Source of the DNA: Chitinibacter bivalviorum
Lineage (GTDB): Bacteria > Pseudomonadota > Gammaproteobacteria > Burkholderiales > Chitinibacteraceae
Direction of reading: 5' to 3'
DNA length: 64,000 nucleotides
Assembly (NCBI RefSeq): GCF_013403565.1
Contig: NZ_CP058627.1
Location: 1,426,001 to 1,490,000, forward strand
Both the position numbers and the translations under genes were made by a program. Positions 8,263 through 16,803 of this stretch are shown piece by piece (position 1 is the first letter of the stretch; every line of letters starts with the position of its first letter). The notes beneath the pieces are model-generated. The model made no database searches, was not told where the DNA came from, and worked only from the letters and a program-made list of their open reading frames with translations.

Positions 8263-11157
8263 TTACTGGCACGCCTCGCAATCTGGATTATCAATCGAGC
8301 AGAACTTCGCATCCGTCGCTGGCGTGCTATCCACCGCCGCCGCAGCCGTAATCACGGCTTGCGCTTGCGCTGCTGCATAGCCACCATCCACTGGCACCGC
8401 GTTCAACTCGCCACCACGACCGGTTGATTTCTCAGCCGCCGTTGCTGCCAGCGTGCGCAGGTAGTAAGTGGTTTTCAGGCCGCGCAACCAAGCGTGTTTG
8501 TACAACTCGTCCAGTTTCTTACCTGAGGCACCGGCCATGTAGATATTGAGCGATTGCGCTTGGTCGATCCATTTTTGACGACGTGAAGCCGCTTCCACCA
8601 ACCATTTCGGATCCATCTCAAACGCAGTGGCGTACAGATCACGCAGGTCTTGCGGGATGCGATCGATTTGCGCCACTGAGCCGTCGAAGTATTTCAGATC
8701 CGACACCATGACTTCGTCCCACAGGCCGCGGGCTTTCAGGTCGCGCACCAAGTGCTCGTTGATCACGGTGAATTCACCTGACAAGTTCGATTTCACGAAC
8801 AAGTTTTGGTAAGTCGGCTCGATACACGCATCCACGCCGACGATGTTTGAAATCGTAGCGGTTGGCGCAATCGCCAAGCAATTTGAGTTGCGCATACCGT
8901 AGGCGGCGATGCGGTCACGCAGCATCGTCCAATCCAGACGCGAGCTGCGATCCACTTCCAGGTAGCCGCCGCGCTCTTCTTCAAGCAGACGCAGTGAGTC
9001 TTGCGGCAAGATGCCACGATCCCACAAGCTGCCTTTGTAGCTGGCGTAAATGCCGCGCTCTTGCGCCAATTCGGTTGAAGCCCAGTAAGCGTGGTAAGCC
9101 ACGGTTTCCATCGATACATCGGCAAATTCAACTGCGGCCTCTGATGCATATGGAATACGCAGCGCGTGCAAGCAGTCTTGGAAACCCATAATGCCCATAC
9201 CGACTGGACGGTGTTTCAAGTTTGACGTACGCGCTTTGCGCACTGGGTAGAAGTTAATGTCGATCACGTTGTCGAGCATACGCATCGCTACTTTCACGGT
9301 GCGCGATAGTTTCTCAGCATCGAGTTCACCATTTTTCAGGTGGTTGTACAGATTGATCGAGCCCAAATTACATACGGCGATTTCTTCGTCGTTGGTATTG
9401 AGCGTGATCTCGGTGCACAAATTCGATGAATGAACGACACCAACGTGTTGCTGTGGGCTGCGGATATTGCATGGGTCTTTGAAAGTGATCCATGGGTGGC
9501 CCGTTTCAAACAACATCGTCAGCATTTTGCGCCACAGGCTTAAAGCGGGGATGGTTTTCGCCACGCGCATTTCACCACGCGCCGCTTTGGCTTCGTAGTT
9601 GGTGTAGGCAGTTTCGAAGGCTTTCCCCACTTTATCGTGCAGATCTGGCACTTCGGATGGGCTGAACAATGTCCAGTTAGCACCTTCCATGACGCGTTTC
9701 ATAAACAGGTCAGGAATCCAGTTGGCCGAATTCATATCGTGCGTACGGCGACGGTCGTCACCGGTATTTTTACGCAACTCGAGGAATTCTTCGATGTCAG
9801 CGTGCCAAGTTTCCAGGTAAGCGCAGACTGCACCTTTGCGTTTACCACCTTGATTGACCGCCACGGCAGTGTCATTCACCACTTTCAGGAATGGCACTAC
9901 GCCTTGAGATTTGCCATTGGTACCCTTGATGTGGCTACCCATGGCGCGCACGGAAGTCCAGTCATTACCCAAACCACCAGCAAATTTCGACAACAATGCG
10001 TTTTCTTTGAGTGCTTCGAAAATACCATCCAAATCATCAGGTACAGTCGTCAGGTAGCAGCTCGACATCTGGCTGTGACGCGTGCCCGAGTTAAACAGCG
10101 TTGGCGTTGATGACATAAAGTCAAAGCTCGACAACACGTTGTAGAACTCGATCGCGCGGTCTTCGCGATTGGTTTCATTCAGCGCCAAGCCCATGGCCAC
10201 GCGCATAAAGAAGACCTGTGGCAACTCGATGCGGCGCTCGTTGATGTGCAGGAAGTAGCGGTCGTACAAAGTTTGCAGACCAAGGTAGCCAAACTGGTAA
10301 TCACGGTTGTGATCCAAGGCAGCAGCCAATTTCGCCAAATCAAACTGACCCAGCTTTTCATCGAGCAACTCGGCTTCGATGCCTTTTTTGATGTAACGCG
10401 GGAAATAGCTCGCGTACACCGTTGCCATGTCTTCGTGGCTGGTTTCTTCACCTAGCACTTCACGACGTACGGTATTGAGCAGCAAACGTGCAGTCACCAG
10501 ACCATAAGCAGGGTCGGTTTCGAGGAAGGTGCGTGCAGCCAAAATTGCTGATTTGCGAACTTCTTCTGCCGGAACACCGTCGTACAGATTTTTAAGTGTT
10601 TCAGCCAAAATCTGGTTTTGGTCGGTGTATTGCTCCAAGCCGCTACACGCCGAAGCGATCAGCGCTTTGAGTTTAGTCAGATCGAGCGGACGGCTGCTGC
10701 CATCTTCATACAACACATTAATTGCGTGCTGCTCAGCAGGCTCGGCTTCATGACGCGCAGCATCACGCTCACGTTGACGTTCGCTGCGATACAGTACATA
10801 GGCGCGCGCCACATCGTGCTCGCCCGAGCGCATCAGCGCCAATTCAACTTGGTCTTGGATGTCTTCAATGTGAATCGCACCGCCATCAGGCTTGCGGCGC
10901 ATCAGCGCATTCACGACTGAATCAGTCAAATGAGAAACTTGCTCACGCACAGCCGCGCTAGAAGCGGCGTGGCTACCCTGTACCGCGATAAATGCTTTAG
11001 TTACGGCAACAGAGATTTTTGATGGCTCAAAAGGAACAACCGAGCCATTACGGCGAATAATTTTGTAATTAGCGTAATGCGCAGCATCGTGTGATGGTGT
11101 CTGGATATCAGTACTATCAGTGCGGCTAGTTGGGCTACTGTCGAGCGTGGCGTACAT
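8263..11157 (-). CDS. nrdA: Ribonucleoside-diphosphate reductase alpha subunit (class Ia)
   Basis: Catalytic subunit that reduces NDPs using the NrdB radical. At 964 residues it is about 200 longer than the E. coli protein because of an N-terminal extension with two ATP-cone-like units (residues about 30-130 and 145-235), the allosteric activity sites. Active-site cysteine motifs are MSSCYL and SSNLCTEI. The C-terminal redox pair is in NPDCEACQ, reloaded by thioredoxin or glutaredoxin. NrdR-like boxes lie upstream at 11178-11224, and NrdR itself binds ATP/dATP through such a cone. The ATG at 11157 was taken because the conserved region begins soon after it. Confidence 0.96.
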   Translation of the reverse strand: MYATLDSSPTSRTDSTDIQTPSHDAAHYANYKIIRRNGSVVPFEPSKISVAVTKAFIAVQGSHAASSAAVREQVSHLTDSVVNALMRRKPDGGAIHIEDIQDQVELALMRSGEHDVARAYVLYRSERQRERDAARHEAEPAEQHAINVLYEDGSSRPLDLTKLKALIASACSGLEQYTDQNQILAETLKNLYDGVPAEEVRKSAILAARTFLETDPAYGLVTARLLLNTVRREVLGEETSHEDMATVYASYFPRYIKKGIEAELLDEKLGQFDLAKLAAALDHNRDYQFGYLGLQTLYDRYFLHINERRIELPQVFFMRVAMGLALNETNREDRAIEFYNVLSSFDFMSSTPTLFNSGTRHSQMSSCYLTTVPDDLDGIFEALKENALLSKFAGGLGNDWTSVRAMGSHIKGTNGKSQGVVPFLKVVNDTAVAVNQGGKRKGAVCAYLETWHADIEEFLELRKNTGDDRRRTHDMNSANWIPDLFMKRVMEGANWTLFSPSEVPDLHDKVGKAFETAYTNYEAKAARGEMRVAKTIPALSLWRKMLTMLFETGHPWITFKDPCNIRSPQQHVGVVHSSNLCTEITLNTNDEEIAVCNLGSINLYNHLKNGELDAEKLSRTVKVAMRMLDNVIDINFYPVRKARTSNLKHRPVGMGIMGFQDCLHALRIPYASEAAVEFADVSMETVAYHAYWASTELAQERGIYASYKGSLWDRGILPQDSLRLLEEERGGYLEVDRSSRLDWTMLRDRIAAYGMRNSNCLAIAPTATISNIVGVDACIEPTYQNLFVKSNLSGEFTVINEHLVRDLKARGLWDEVMVSDLKYFDGSVAQIDRIPQDLRDLYATAFEMDPKWLVEAASRRQKWIDQAQSLNIYMAGASGKKLDELYKHAWLRGLKTTYYLRTLAATAAEKSTGRGGELNAVPVDGGYAAAQAQAVITAAAAVDSTPATDAKFCSIDNPDCEACQ

Positions 11158-11177
11158 GCACGGTTCCTCAAAGCTTT

Positions 11178-11224
11178 GTGTATAAGTCTGTGTATAGTTT
11201 GTGAAGAAACACTACATCTTGTGT
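11178..11224 (-). promoter_or_regulatory. Two NrdR-type boxes upstream of nrdA
   Basis: ACACTACATCTTGTGT (11209-11224) matches the NrdR consensus ACACwATATATwGTGT at 14 of 16 positions. A second 16-mer exactly 31 bp away (11178-11193) keeps only the GTGT half. Paired boxes at about three helical turns are typical of NrdR-repressed nrd promoters. Confidence 0.7.
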
Positions 11225-11316
11225 TCAGGTCACAGTGGTGACACAAATACTAGGGGAAAGTGGGGGGCTGGTGCAACTAGCACAGGCTGTGCTAGCAGAT
11301 GAATGGTGAGGTAAAA

Positions 11317-11351
11317 AGCACAAACCCAAGCCAGGCTTGGGTTTGTGTGCT
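11317..11351 (-). other. Long hairpin between slyD and nrdA
   Basis: CAAACCCAAG and CTTGGGTTTG arms around CCAGG, extended outward by AGCA/TGCT-type pairing. The 354-bp gap between nrdA and slyD (11158-11511) holds this hairpin, the NrdR boxes and the slyD terminator, and no gene I can support. Confidence 0.5.
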
Positions 11352-11442
11352 GTTGGACCATTAAACTTACATGACAGCGGGTTGCAAGATTGCAACATGC
11401 AGCACATACCAAGCAAGTGATGTAACTTTCTGCTCGACAAAC

Positions 11443-11467
11443 AAAAAGGCGGCCAAGCCGCCTTTTT
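11443..11467 (-). terminator. slyD terminator
   Basis: AAAAAGGCGGC, CAA loop, GCCGCCTTTTT: an almost symmetric bidirectional terminator 45 bp past the slyD stop. Confidence 0.85.
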
Positions 11468-11511
11468 CATTACTCATTCAAAGACCGCATCTTAAAGCAG
11501 TCTATTTCATC

Positions 11512-11991
11512 TTAGTGGTGATGGCCGTGCTCGCCGTGAACGTGGCCATGAGCCAACTCTTCGGCAGTTGCTTCGCGAACGTTCGTTACTTTAGCGGCAA
11601 AACGAATTGTCATGCCAGCAAATGGGTGATTGCCATCTACTGTCACTTTATTGCCTTCAACTTCAGTCACGCGGAACAAGATTACTTCGCCTGTTTCAGG
11701 ATCATCAGCTTCAAACATCATGCCCACTGCAACTTCAGGCGGGAAACCGTCTTTGTCTTCGTCACGAACCAATTCTGGCTCGAATTCGCCAAATGCGTCA
11801 TCTGGTGACATCGTCACTTCCACCGCATCACCCACTGACTTGCCATGCAACGCTTCTTCAACCAGCGGCAGGATATTGTCATAACCGCCATGCAGGTAAG
11901 CAATCGGTTCTTCGGTTTTGTCGATTTGATTGCCTTCGGCGTCGTACATTTCATAAGTGAGTGTAACAACGGAATTTTTGGCGATTTGCAT
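11512..11991 (-). CDS. slyD: FKBP-type peptidyl-prolyl isomerase SlyD
   Basis: Cytosolic prolyl isomerase and metallochaperone of 159 residues. The FKBP/insert-in-flap order of SlyD is visible: an N-terminal strand VTLTYEMYDAEG, the YLHGGYDNILP motif, an acidic flap, and the core motif VDGNHPFAGM near residue 120. The tail is His-rich (HGHVHGEHGHHH), the nickel/zinc-binding end that supplies hydrogenase and urease maturation in other species. It lies 5 bp after the peroxiredoxin-like gene, so the two are probably one operon. A strong terminator follows. Confidence 0.93.
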   Translation of the reverse strand: MQIAKNSVVTLTYEMYDAEGNQIDKTEEPIAYLHGGYDNILPLVEEALHGKSVGDAVEVTMSPDDAFGEFEPELVRDEDKDGFPPEVAVGMMFEADDPETGEVILFRVTEVEGNKVTVDGNHPFAGMTIRFAAKVTNVREATAEELAHGHVHGEHGHHH

Positions 11992-11996
11992 AGTGT

Positions 11997-12464
11997 TTAT
12001 CCTAGCTGTTTTACAAGGTTCAAAATTTCGGCCGCATGGCCTTTGGGAACGACATGATAGAAAGCATGCCGAATCACACCCGATTTATCAATGACAAATG
12101 TCGAGCGTTCGATGCCATATCTTACCACGCCATGTGCTTCCCATTCGTGTATGGCGTGATAGAGGCGGCTAACCTCGCCTTCTGTATCGGATAAAAGGTC
12201 GAATGAAAGGCCTTGCTCATCGATAAAACTATCGTGGGCCAGACAGTCATCCGAACTCACCCCCAGAATAACGGTGTCATATTGCGAAAATGCGTCAGCA
12301 CGGTCAGAGAACTCAACCGCCTCTAATATTCCGCCAGGCGTATGATCTTTGTTAAAAAAGTACAACACGACATTTTTTTTCGACTGAAAATCACTCAGCT
12401 GGATCATCTCCATCTGAGCATCGGGCAAAGAAAAATCAGGGGCTAATTCGCCTACATTGAGCAT
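11997..12464 (-). CDS. Bcp/PrxQ-family protein without the peroxidatic cysteine
   Basis: A 155-residue thioredoxin-fold protein of the AhpC/TSA Bcp family. I chose the ATG at 12464 (MLNVGELAPDFSLP) because GGAG precedes it; the frame runs to 12518 without a ribosome site. The active-site loop that reads TPGCTTE in Bcp is TPGGILE here, so the peroxidatic cysteine is glycine. The only cysteine left is in SSDDCLAHDSF, at a position unlikely to react. The rest of the fold is well kept. It may be a non-peroxidase paralogue with a structural or chaperone role, or one using the other cysteine. It is co-oriented with slyD, 5 bp away. Confidence 0.85.
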   Translation of the reverse strand: MLNVGELAPDFSLPDAQMEMIQLSDFQSKKNVVLYFFNKDHTPGGILEAVEFSDRADAFSQYDTVILGVSSDDCLAHDSFIDEQGLSFDLLSDTEGEVSRLYHAIHEWEAHGVVRYGIERSTFVIDKSGVIRHAFYHVVPKGHAAEILNLVKQLG

Positions 12465-12615
12465 GGGGTCTCCAGTCGGTGCAATAATACGATTATTAGC
12501 TGACGCTAGCTTTGCCATTCAGACGCGGGAATCCACTTATATATAGAGCGCCCCAAATCCATTGGCTACACCTTGCGCCTTTCTTATTTTATTTATTTCT
12601 TTATAGCCACAAGCC

Positions 12616-13761
12616 ATGCCTAAAACACCTTTCGATGTTGCACTGTTGGGTAATTTAACGCCCGAACAATTTTTGGCCGACTATTGGCAAAAAAAACCAC
12701 TGCTCATTCGCCAAGCCTGGACTCATTTTCCAGAGCTGATCGATTTTGCGCGCTTATCTGAGTTTGCCCAGCGTGACGATGTCGAATCACGACTGATTGA
12801 GTTTCAGCATGGTCGCTGGAAGCTCGAAAACGGCCCATTTAGCCAACATCGTCTTAATCGCTTACCAGAAACGGATTGGACAATCCTGGTACAAAACGTC
12901 AATCATCTGGTGCCGCATATTGCGGACTTCTTATATCAATTTAATTTCCTGCCTTATACCCGCTTGGACGACGTCATGATTTCGTATGCGCCGCCCGGTG
13001 GTACGGTTGGCCCTCACTATGACTCCTACGATGTCTTTTTGTTGCAAGTGGGCGGACAAAAACGCTGGCAAATTTCCAGCGACGATGCGTCCGGCTTTAT
13101 TGAAGATGCCCCTATCCGCGTACTGAAAGATTTCAACCCTGAGCAAGAGTGGATCTTAGAGCACGGCGATATGCTGTATCTGCCACCGAAATACGCCCAT
13201 TACGGCGTAGCCCTTACCCCCGGGATGACGTACTCAGTTGGGTTCCGCGCCCCCAAAACACAAGAGGTCGCGACCAAATTTCTAGAGTTTTTGCAAGATG
13301 AAATCTGTCTTGAAGGCATGTACAGCGATCCTGACGCAAAAGCCACTGCGAGCCCAGCAAGAATCGACGAAGCCTTTGTCAGTCAAATCAGCAAAATGCT
13401 GCAGCAAGTCAAATGGAATGACGACATCGTGCGTCAATTTATTGGCCGCTATTTCTCCGAGCCCAAGCCTCACGTCTTTTTCGACCAAACTGAAGCGCCT
13501 CTGGAGTTTGATGACTTTGCCCAAGCCCTTGCGACACATGGCATTGTGCTTAATCTCAAAAGCCAGATGCTCTATAGCGATCAGCAGTTATATATCAATG
13601 GCGAAGAAGTTGAGTTTGAAGATGCAAGCGCTGAAGATATCGCCGCCCTGCAGCTATTAGCGAATGAACGCACCTTAGCTGCAGGGGAATACTCCGATGA
13701 ACTCGTCGATTTACTCTATAGCTATCATGAATATGGATACCTCCAACCCATTACCCGATAA
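12616..13761 (+). CDS. roxA: 50S ribosomal protein L16 arginine hydroxylase (JmjC/cupin)
   Basis: Fe(II)/2-oxoglutarate oxygenase of the YcfD/RoxA family that hydroxylates an arginine of ribosomal protein L16. It has 381 residues, close to E. coli YcfD. The iron triad is visible: the HxD of GPHYDSYDVF (about residues 133-141) and the distal histidine in YLPPKYAHYG near 197. The N-terminal motif ADYWQKKPLLIRQA is typical of the family. The C-terminal winged-helix-like half ends in YSYHEYGYLQPI. Its 3' end overlaps the next gene, so the two are translationally linked. Confidence 0.92.
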   Translation: MPKTPFDVALLGNLTPEQFLADYWQKKPLLIRQAWTHFPELIDFARLSEFAQRDDVESRLIEFQHGRWKLENGPFSQHRLNRLPETDWTILVQNVNHLVPHIADFLYQFNFLPYTRLDDVMISYAPPGGTVGPHYDSYDVFLLQVGGQKRWQISSDDASGFIEDAPIRVLKDFNPEQEWILEHGDMLYLPPKYAHYGVALTPGMTYSVGFRAPKTQEVATKFLEFLQDEICLEGMYSDPDAKATASPARIDEAFVSQISKMLQQVKWNDDIVRQFIGRYFSEPKPHVFFDQTEAPLEFDDFAQALATHGIVLNLKSQMLYSDQQLYINGEEVEFEDASAEDIAALQLLANERTLAAGEYSDELVDLLYSYHEYGYLQPITR

Positions 13762-14233
13762 GCTTGCCCAGCCTTTTGATACCCGAGCAGGGTATCAGGC
13801 TGCGTTCAGCGCCATCATTAGTCAAGCTGGCCATACACTATTGATGTGTGAAAAGGATTTTGCCGAGATCGATTTGGGTTGCAAACGCAATTTTGACCTG
13901 CTGTGGGCGTTTTTCTCGCAACCCTCGCCAGGACGATTGCAACTCTTAATGCAAGACAGCGATTATCTCGGTCGACACTGCCCTCGCTTTATGCAGCTTT
14001 ATGATCGCTTTACCCATTTAATCGAACTACGGGTAATTCCTGAACATTTACGCCAATGGCAAAAAGGCTGGGTCGTGAGCGATCACAAGAGCTATTTAAT
14101 TCGTCACCATTACGACTGGTATCGCGGCGAATTAGCGAATGATCCGCAAATCGTTGCGCTGCTACGACAACAATTTGCCACACTTTGGGAACAATCCACT
14201 TCAAGTAATGCACTGCAACGCCTTGATTTATAA
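13727..14233 (+). CDS. Conserved hypothetical protein (DUF7931-like), overlaps roxA
   Basis: A cytoplasmic protein of about 168 residues if it starts at the ATG 13727 (a second ATG is at 13733). A start at 13697 would deepen the overlap with roxA. Visible features are a TLLMCEKDFAEIDLG strand, LLMQDSDYLGRHCPRF, and the C-terminal VSDHKSYLIRHHYDWYRG. It resembles the region that follows an acetyltransferase domain in some betaproteobacterial proteins (from memory, not searched). The overlap with roxA suggests co-expression. Function unknown. Confidence 0.7.
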   Translation: MNMDTSNPLPDKLAQPFDTRAGYQAAFSAIISQAGHTLLMCEKDFAEIDLGCKRNFDLLWAFFSQPSPGRLQLLMQDSDYLGRHCPRFMQLYDRFTHLIELRVIPEHLRQWQKGWVVSDHKSYLIRHHYDWYRGELANDPQIVALLRQQFATLWEQSTSSNALQRLDL

Positions 14234-14439
14234 GGACGTACACTACGTTACACGGAGTAGCAGATTCCACTTCAATTTCAAGCCCTAAATGCGACCTAAA
14301 CACTAGCAATTTGTCGGCATGGTGATTAGAATTCGCAGCGTTGGTTGTGAAGAAAGTCACAACGAAGTGAATTTAGGCGATCGGCAATTGCCGGTTACCG
14401 ATAGTTAGTCAATCAAACTTAATCTTAAAGGATTTCAAA

Positions 14440-14649
14440 ATGAAACAATCTCTGCTCGTTGCTGCTTTGTTGGCTGTTGCTTTGTCTGCTTGCGGTAAAA
14501 AAGAAGAGCCAGTTGAAGCTGCTTCTGCTGTAGTTGAAGCTTCTGCTCCAGCTGTTGAAGCTTCTGCTCCAGCTGCTGACGCTTCTGCTGCTTCTGCTGC
14601 TGTTGAAGCTCCAGCAGCTTCTGCTGCTTCTGAAGCTGCTGCTAAGTAA
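14440..14649 (+). CDS. Small Ala-rich lipoprotein
   Basis: A 69-residue protein: signal peptide MKQSLLVAALLAVALSAC with lipobox LSAC, then KKEEP and a run of Glu/Ala/Ser/Pro repeats (VEASAPA type) to the end. It has no folded domain and is probably a short surface or periplasmic lipoprotein. AAAGGA precedes the ATG. It has its own terminator. The repeat of GCTTCTGCT-type codons could let the length vary between strains. The 206-bp gap upstream (14234-14439) shows no other gene. Confidence 0.8.
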   Translation: MKQSLLVAALLAVALSACGKKEEPVEAASAVVEASAPAVEASAPAADASAASAAVEAPAASAASEAAAK

Positions 14650-14670
14650 TTCGGTTTTACCGAATACTGA

Positions 14671-14697
14671 AAAGCCGACCACAAGGTCGGCTTTTTG
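14671..14697 (+). terminator. Terminator of the Ala-rich lipoprotein gene
   Basis: AAAGCCGACC, ACAA, GGTCGGCTTT then T-rich. A smaller ATTCGG/CCGAAT hairpin precedes it at 14648-14665. Confidence 0.9.
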
Positions 14698-14742
14698 CAT
14701 TTCTGGGGTAAAATAGCAGCCATCTCCCAACGATCTCCTTCC

Positions 14743-16071
14743 ATGTCCATTCAAATCCTCCTCCCCCGCTGGATCATCCCAATTATTCCTCGCCACACCG
14801 TGTATAGCGACTATGCTCTGGTCATGAATGGCGAGCGCATTATTGCGCTTCAAGCCAAAGATGAGGCACTCGCAGCCTATCCACAAGCGACGATCACCGA
14901 GCTACCCGAGCATGCACTCTTGCCCGGGCTCGTCAATCTACACGCACATTCAGCCATGACCTTATTGCGCGGATTTGCTGATGACCTGCCGCTGATGCGT
15001 TGGCTCAATGAACACATCTGGCCAGCCGAAGGGATGCATGTGAGCGATGAATTTGTCTTCGATGGCTCCCAACTTGCCATCGCAGAAATGATTGCCGGCG
15101 GCACCACCAGCTGCAATGACATGTATTTTCATCACAGCGCAGTTGCACGCGCAGCGCTTGATGCAGGTTTTCGAATGACAATCGGCTGCTCGATTCTCGA
15201 GTTTCCAACTGCATTTGCCAGTAATGCCGACGATTACATCGGCAAAGCCCTGAAAAGTCGTGATGAATTTCTCGGCGAAACGCTTGTTAATTTTACCCTC
15301 GCACCACACGCGCCCTACACTGTCAGCGATACGACTTTTGGCCGCATCATTACGCTGGCCGATCAACTCAATCTCAGCATCCACTGCCACATTCACGAAA
15401 CAACGGACGAAATCGCAGGCAGCCTCAAAGAATATGGAGTCCGCCCCTTAGAGCGCCTCGCCCAGTTGGGACTGCTTGATAGCCCGCTGATCGCAGCGCA
15501 TATGGTGCACACCACCGACACTGAGATCGCCCTACTCACCCAAAAAGGCGTGCACATTGCGCACAATCCGGCCAGCAACCTCAAGCTCGCCTCAGGCTTT
15601 GCCCGCATTCACGATCAACTGGGCGCAGGCATCAACGTTGGTATCGGCACCGATGGTGCCGCCAGCAATAATAAGCTCGATATGTTCGCCGAAATGCGCC
15701 TCGCCGCCCTGCTCGCCAAAGGCCAGAGCGGCAACCCAGAAGCGATTCCTGCGTGGCAAGCATTGGAAATGGCCACGCTCAATGGCGCCATTGCATTAGG
15801 CCAGCTGGGACAAATTGGCAGCCTCGAAGTTGGCAAACAAGCCGACCTGATCGCAGTGAACCTTGCCGCATGCGGCACGCAACCATGTTACGATCCAGTA
15901 TCGCATTTAGTTTATGCCGCAGACCGTAATCAGGTCAGCGACGTCTGGATTGCCGGTCGCGCCGTCTATCGTCAGCAGCAACACCAAACACTGAAGCTAG
16001 GCGAGATTGAATCCAAAACTCGTTACTGGCAACACAAAATCAAAGCAGGTATATCCTCAAAAGCCTTATAA
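14743..16071 (+). CDS. mtaD: 5-methylthioadenosine/S-adenosylhomocysteine deaminase (TRZ/ATZ family)
   Basis: A metal-dependent amidohydrolase of 442 residues. The metal-binding motifs are GLVNLHAHSAMTLLRG (near residue 60-75), a middle HCHIHET and HNPASNLKLASG, and the aspartate in GIGTDGAASNN. These fit MtaD, which deaminates methylthioadenosine and S-adenosylhomocysteine; guanine-deaminase-like relatives are possible. The ATG at 14743 was chosen because an earlier start lies in the preceding terminator. It leads the mtaD-ubiG-gph row seen in related Neisseriales. Its last codons and stop lie inside a copy of the 50-bp repeat. Confidence 0.85.
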   Translation: MSIQILLPRWIIPIIPRHTVYSDYALVMNGERIIALQAKDEALAAYPQATITELPEHALLPGLVNLHAHSAMTLLRGFADDLPLMRWLNEHIWPAEGMHVSDEFVFDGSQLAIAEMIAGGTTSCNDMYFHHSAVARAALDAGFRMTIGCSILEFPTAFASNADDYIGKALKSRDEFLGETLVNFTLAPHAPYTVSDTTFGRIITLADQLNLSIHCHIHETTDEIAGSLKEYGVRPLERLAQLGLLDSPLIAAHMVHTTDTEIALLTQKGVHIAHNPASNLKLASGFARIHDQLGAGINVGIGTDGAASNNKLDMFAEMRLAALLAKGQSGNPEAIPAWQALEMATLNGAIALGQLGQIGSLEVGKQADLIAVNLAACGTQPCYDPVSHLVYAADRNQVSDVWIAGRAVYRQQQHQTLKLGEIESKTRYWQHKIKAGISSKAL

Positions 16072-16096
16072 GGATTAATGTTGTGACCAATACCCA
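16047..16096. repeat. 50-bp GGTATAT palindromic repeat, copy 3, across mtaD/ubiG
   Basis: Starts AGGTATATCC and ends CCAATACCCA; exactly 50 bp. It contains the last codons and stop of mtaD (TAA 16069-16071), the AAGGA before ubiG, and the ubiG GTG start. Confidence 0.65.
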
Positions 16097-16802
16097 CGAA
16101 GAAAAAATTAATGTTGATGATGGCGAGATCGCCAAATTTTCAGCCCTCGCACACAAGTGGTGGGATAAAACCAGCGAATTCAAACCGCTGCATGAAATCA
16201 ACCCGCTGCGCATTGGCTTTATTGATCAGCATGCTGGCATCAGCGGACTGAAAATCCTCGACGTTGGTTGCGGCGGCGGCATTTTGTCTGAAGGACTCGC
16301 CGAACGTGGCGCAGAGGTCACTGGCATCGATCTGGCGGAAAAATCACTCAAAGTCGCGCAACTGCATTTATTTGAATCGGGGCTCAAAGTCGATTACCGC
16401 AAAGTACCTGTCGAAGAACTTGCTGCTGCCGAGCCAGAAAGCTACGACGTCGTGACCTGCATGGAAATGCTCGAACACGTCCCCTCGCCCGCCAGCATTG
16501 TTGAAGCCTGCGCCCGCCTCGTTAAACCGGGCGGCTGGGTGTTTTTCTCGACACTCAATCGCAACGCCAAAGCGTATATGCTGGCCGTCGTGGGTGCGGA
16601 ATATGTACTTAATATGCTGCCGCGCGGCACGCATGATTACGACAAATTCATCAAGCCATCCGAATTGGCCCGTATGACGCGCACCGTAGGGCTCGATACC
16701 GTCGCACTCACCGGCATGACATTTAATCCCCTGACGCAAGTGTATAAACTCACCGACGACACCGACGTGAACTACATCGTTGCCACGCGCAAAGGCTTAT
16801 AA
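16083..16802 (+). CDS. ubiG: Ubiquinone biosynthesis O-methyltransferase
   Basis: A class I SAM methyltransferase (239 residues) catalysing both O-methylations in ubiquinone synthesis. The SAM-binding motif LDVGCGGGILSEGLA is near residues 59-73. Motif VVTCMEMLEHV and FFSTLNRNAKAY are typical of UbiG. The start is GTG at 16083 with AAGGA 8 nt upstream; both lie in the 50-bp repeat. It is 11 bp from mtaD and 1 bp from gph, so the three are an operon. Confidence 0.95.
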   Translation: MTNTHEEKINVDDGEIAKFSALAHKWWDKTSEFKPLHEINPLRIGFIDQHAGISGLKILDVGCGGGILSEGLAERGAEVTGIDLAEKSLKVAQLHLFESGLKVDYRKVPVEELAAAEPESYDVVTCMEMLEHVPSPASIVEACARLVKPGGWVFFSTLNRNAKAYMLAVVGAEYVLNMLPRGTHDYDKFIKPSELARMTRTVGLDTVALTGMTFNPLTQVYKLTDDTDVNYIVATRKGL

Positions 16803-16803
16803 A

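Noticed and set aside
14409..14886. Minus-strand ORFs opposite the Ala-rich lipoprotein
   Set aside because: Low-complexity Ser/Ala/Arg products are the antisense of the repeated codons; the plus-strand gene has a signal peptide, ribosome site and terminator.
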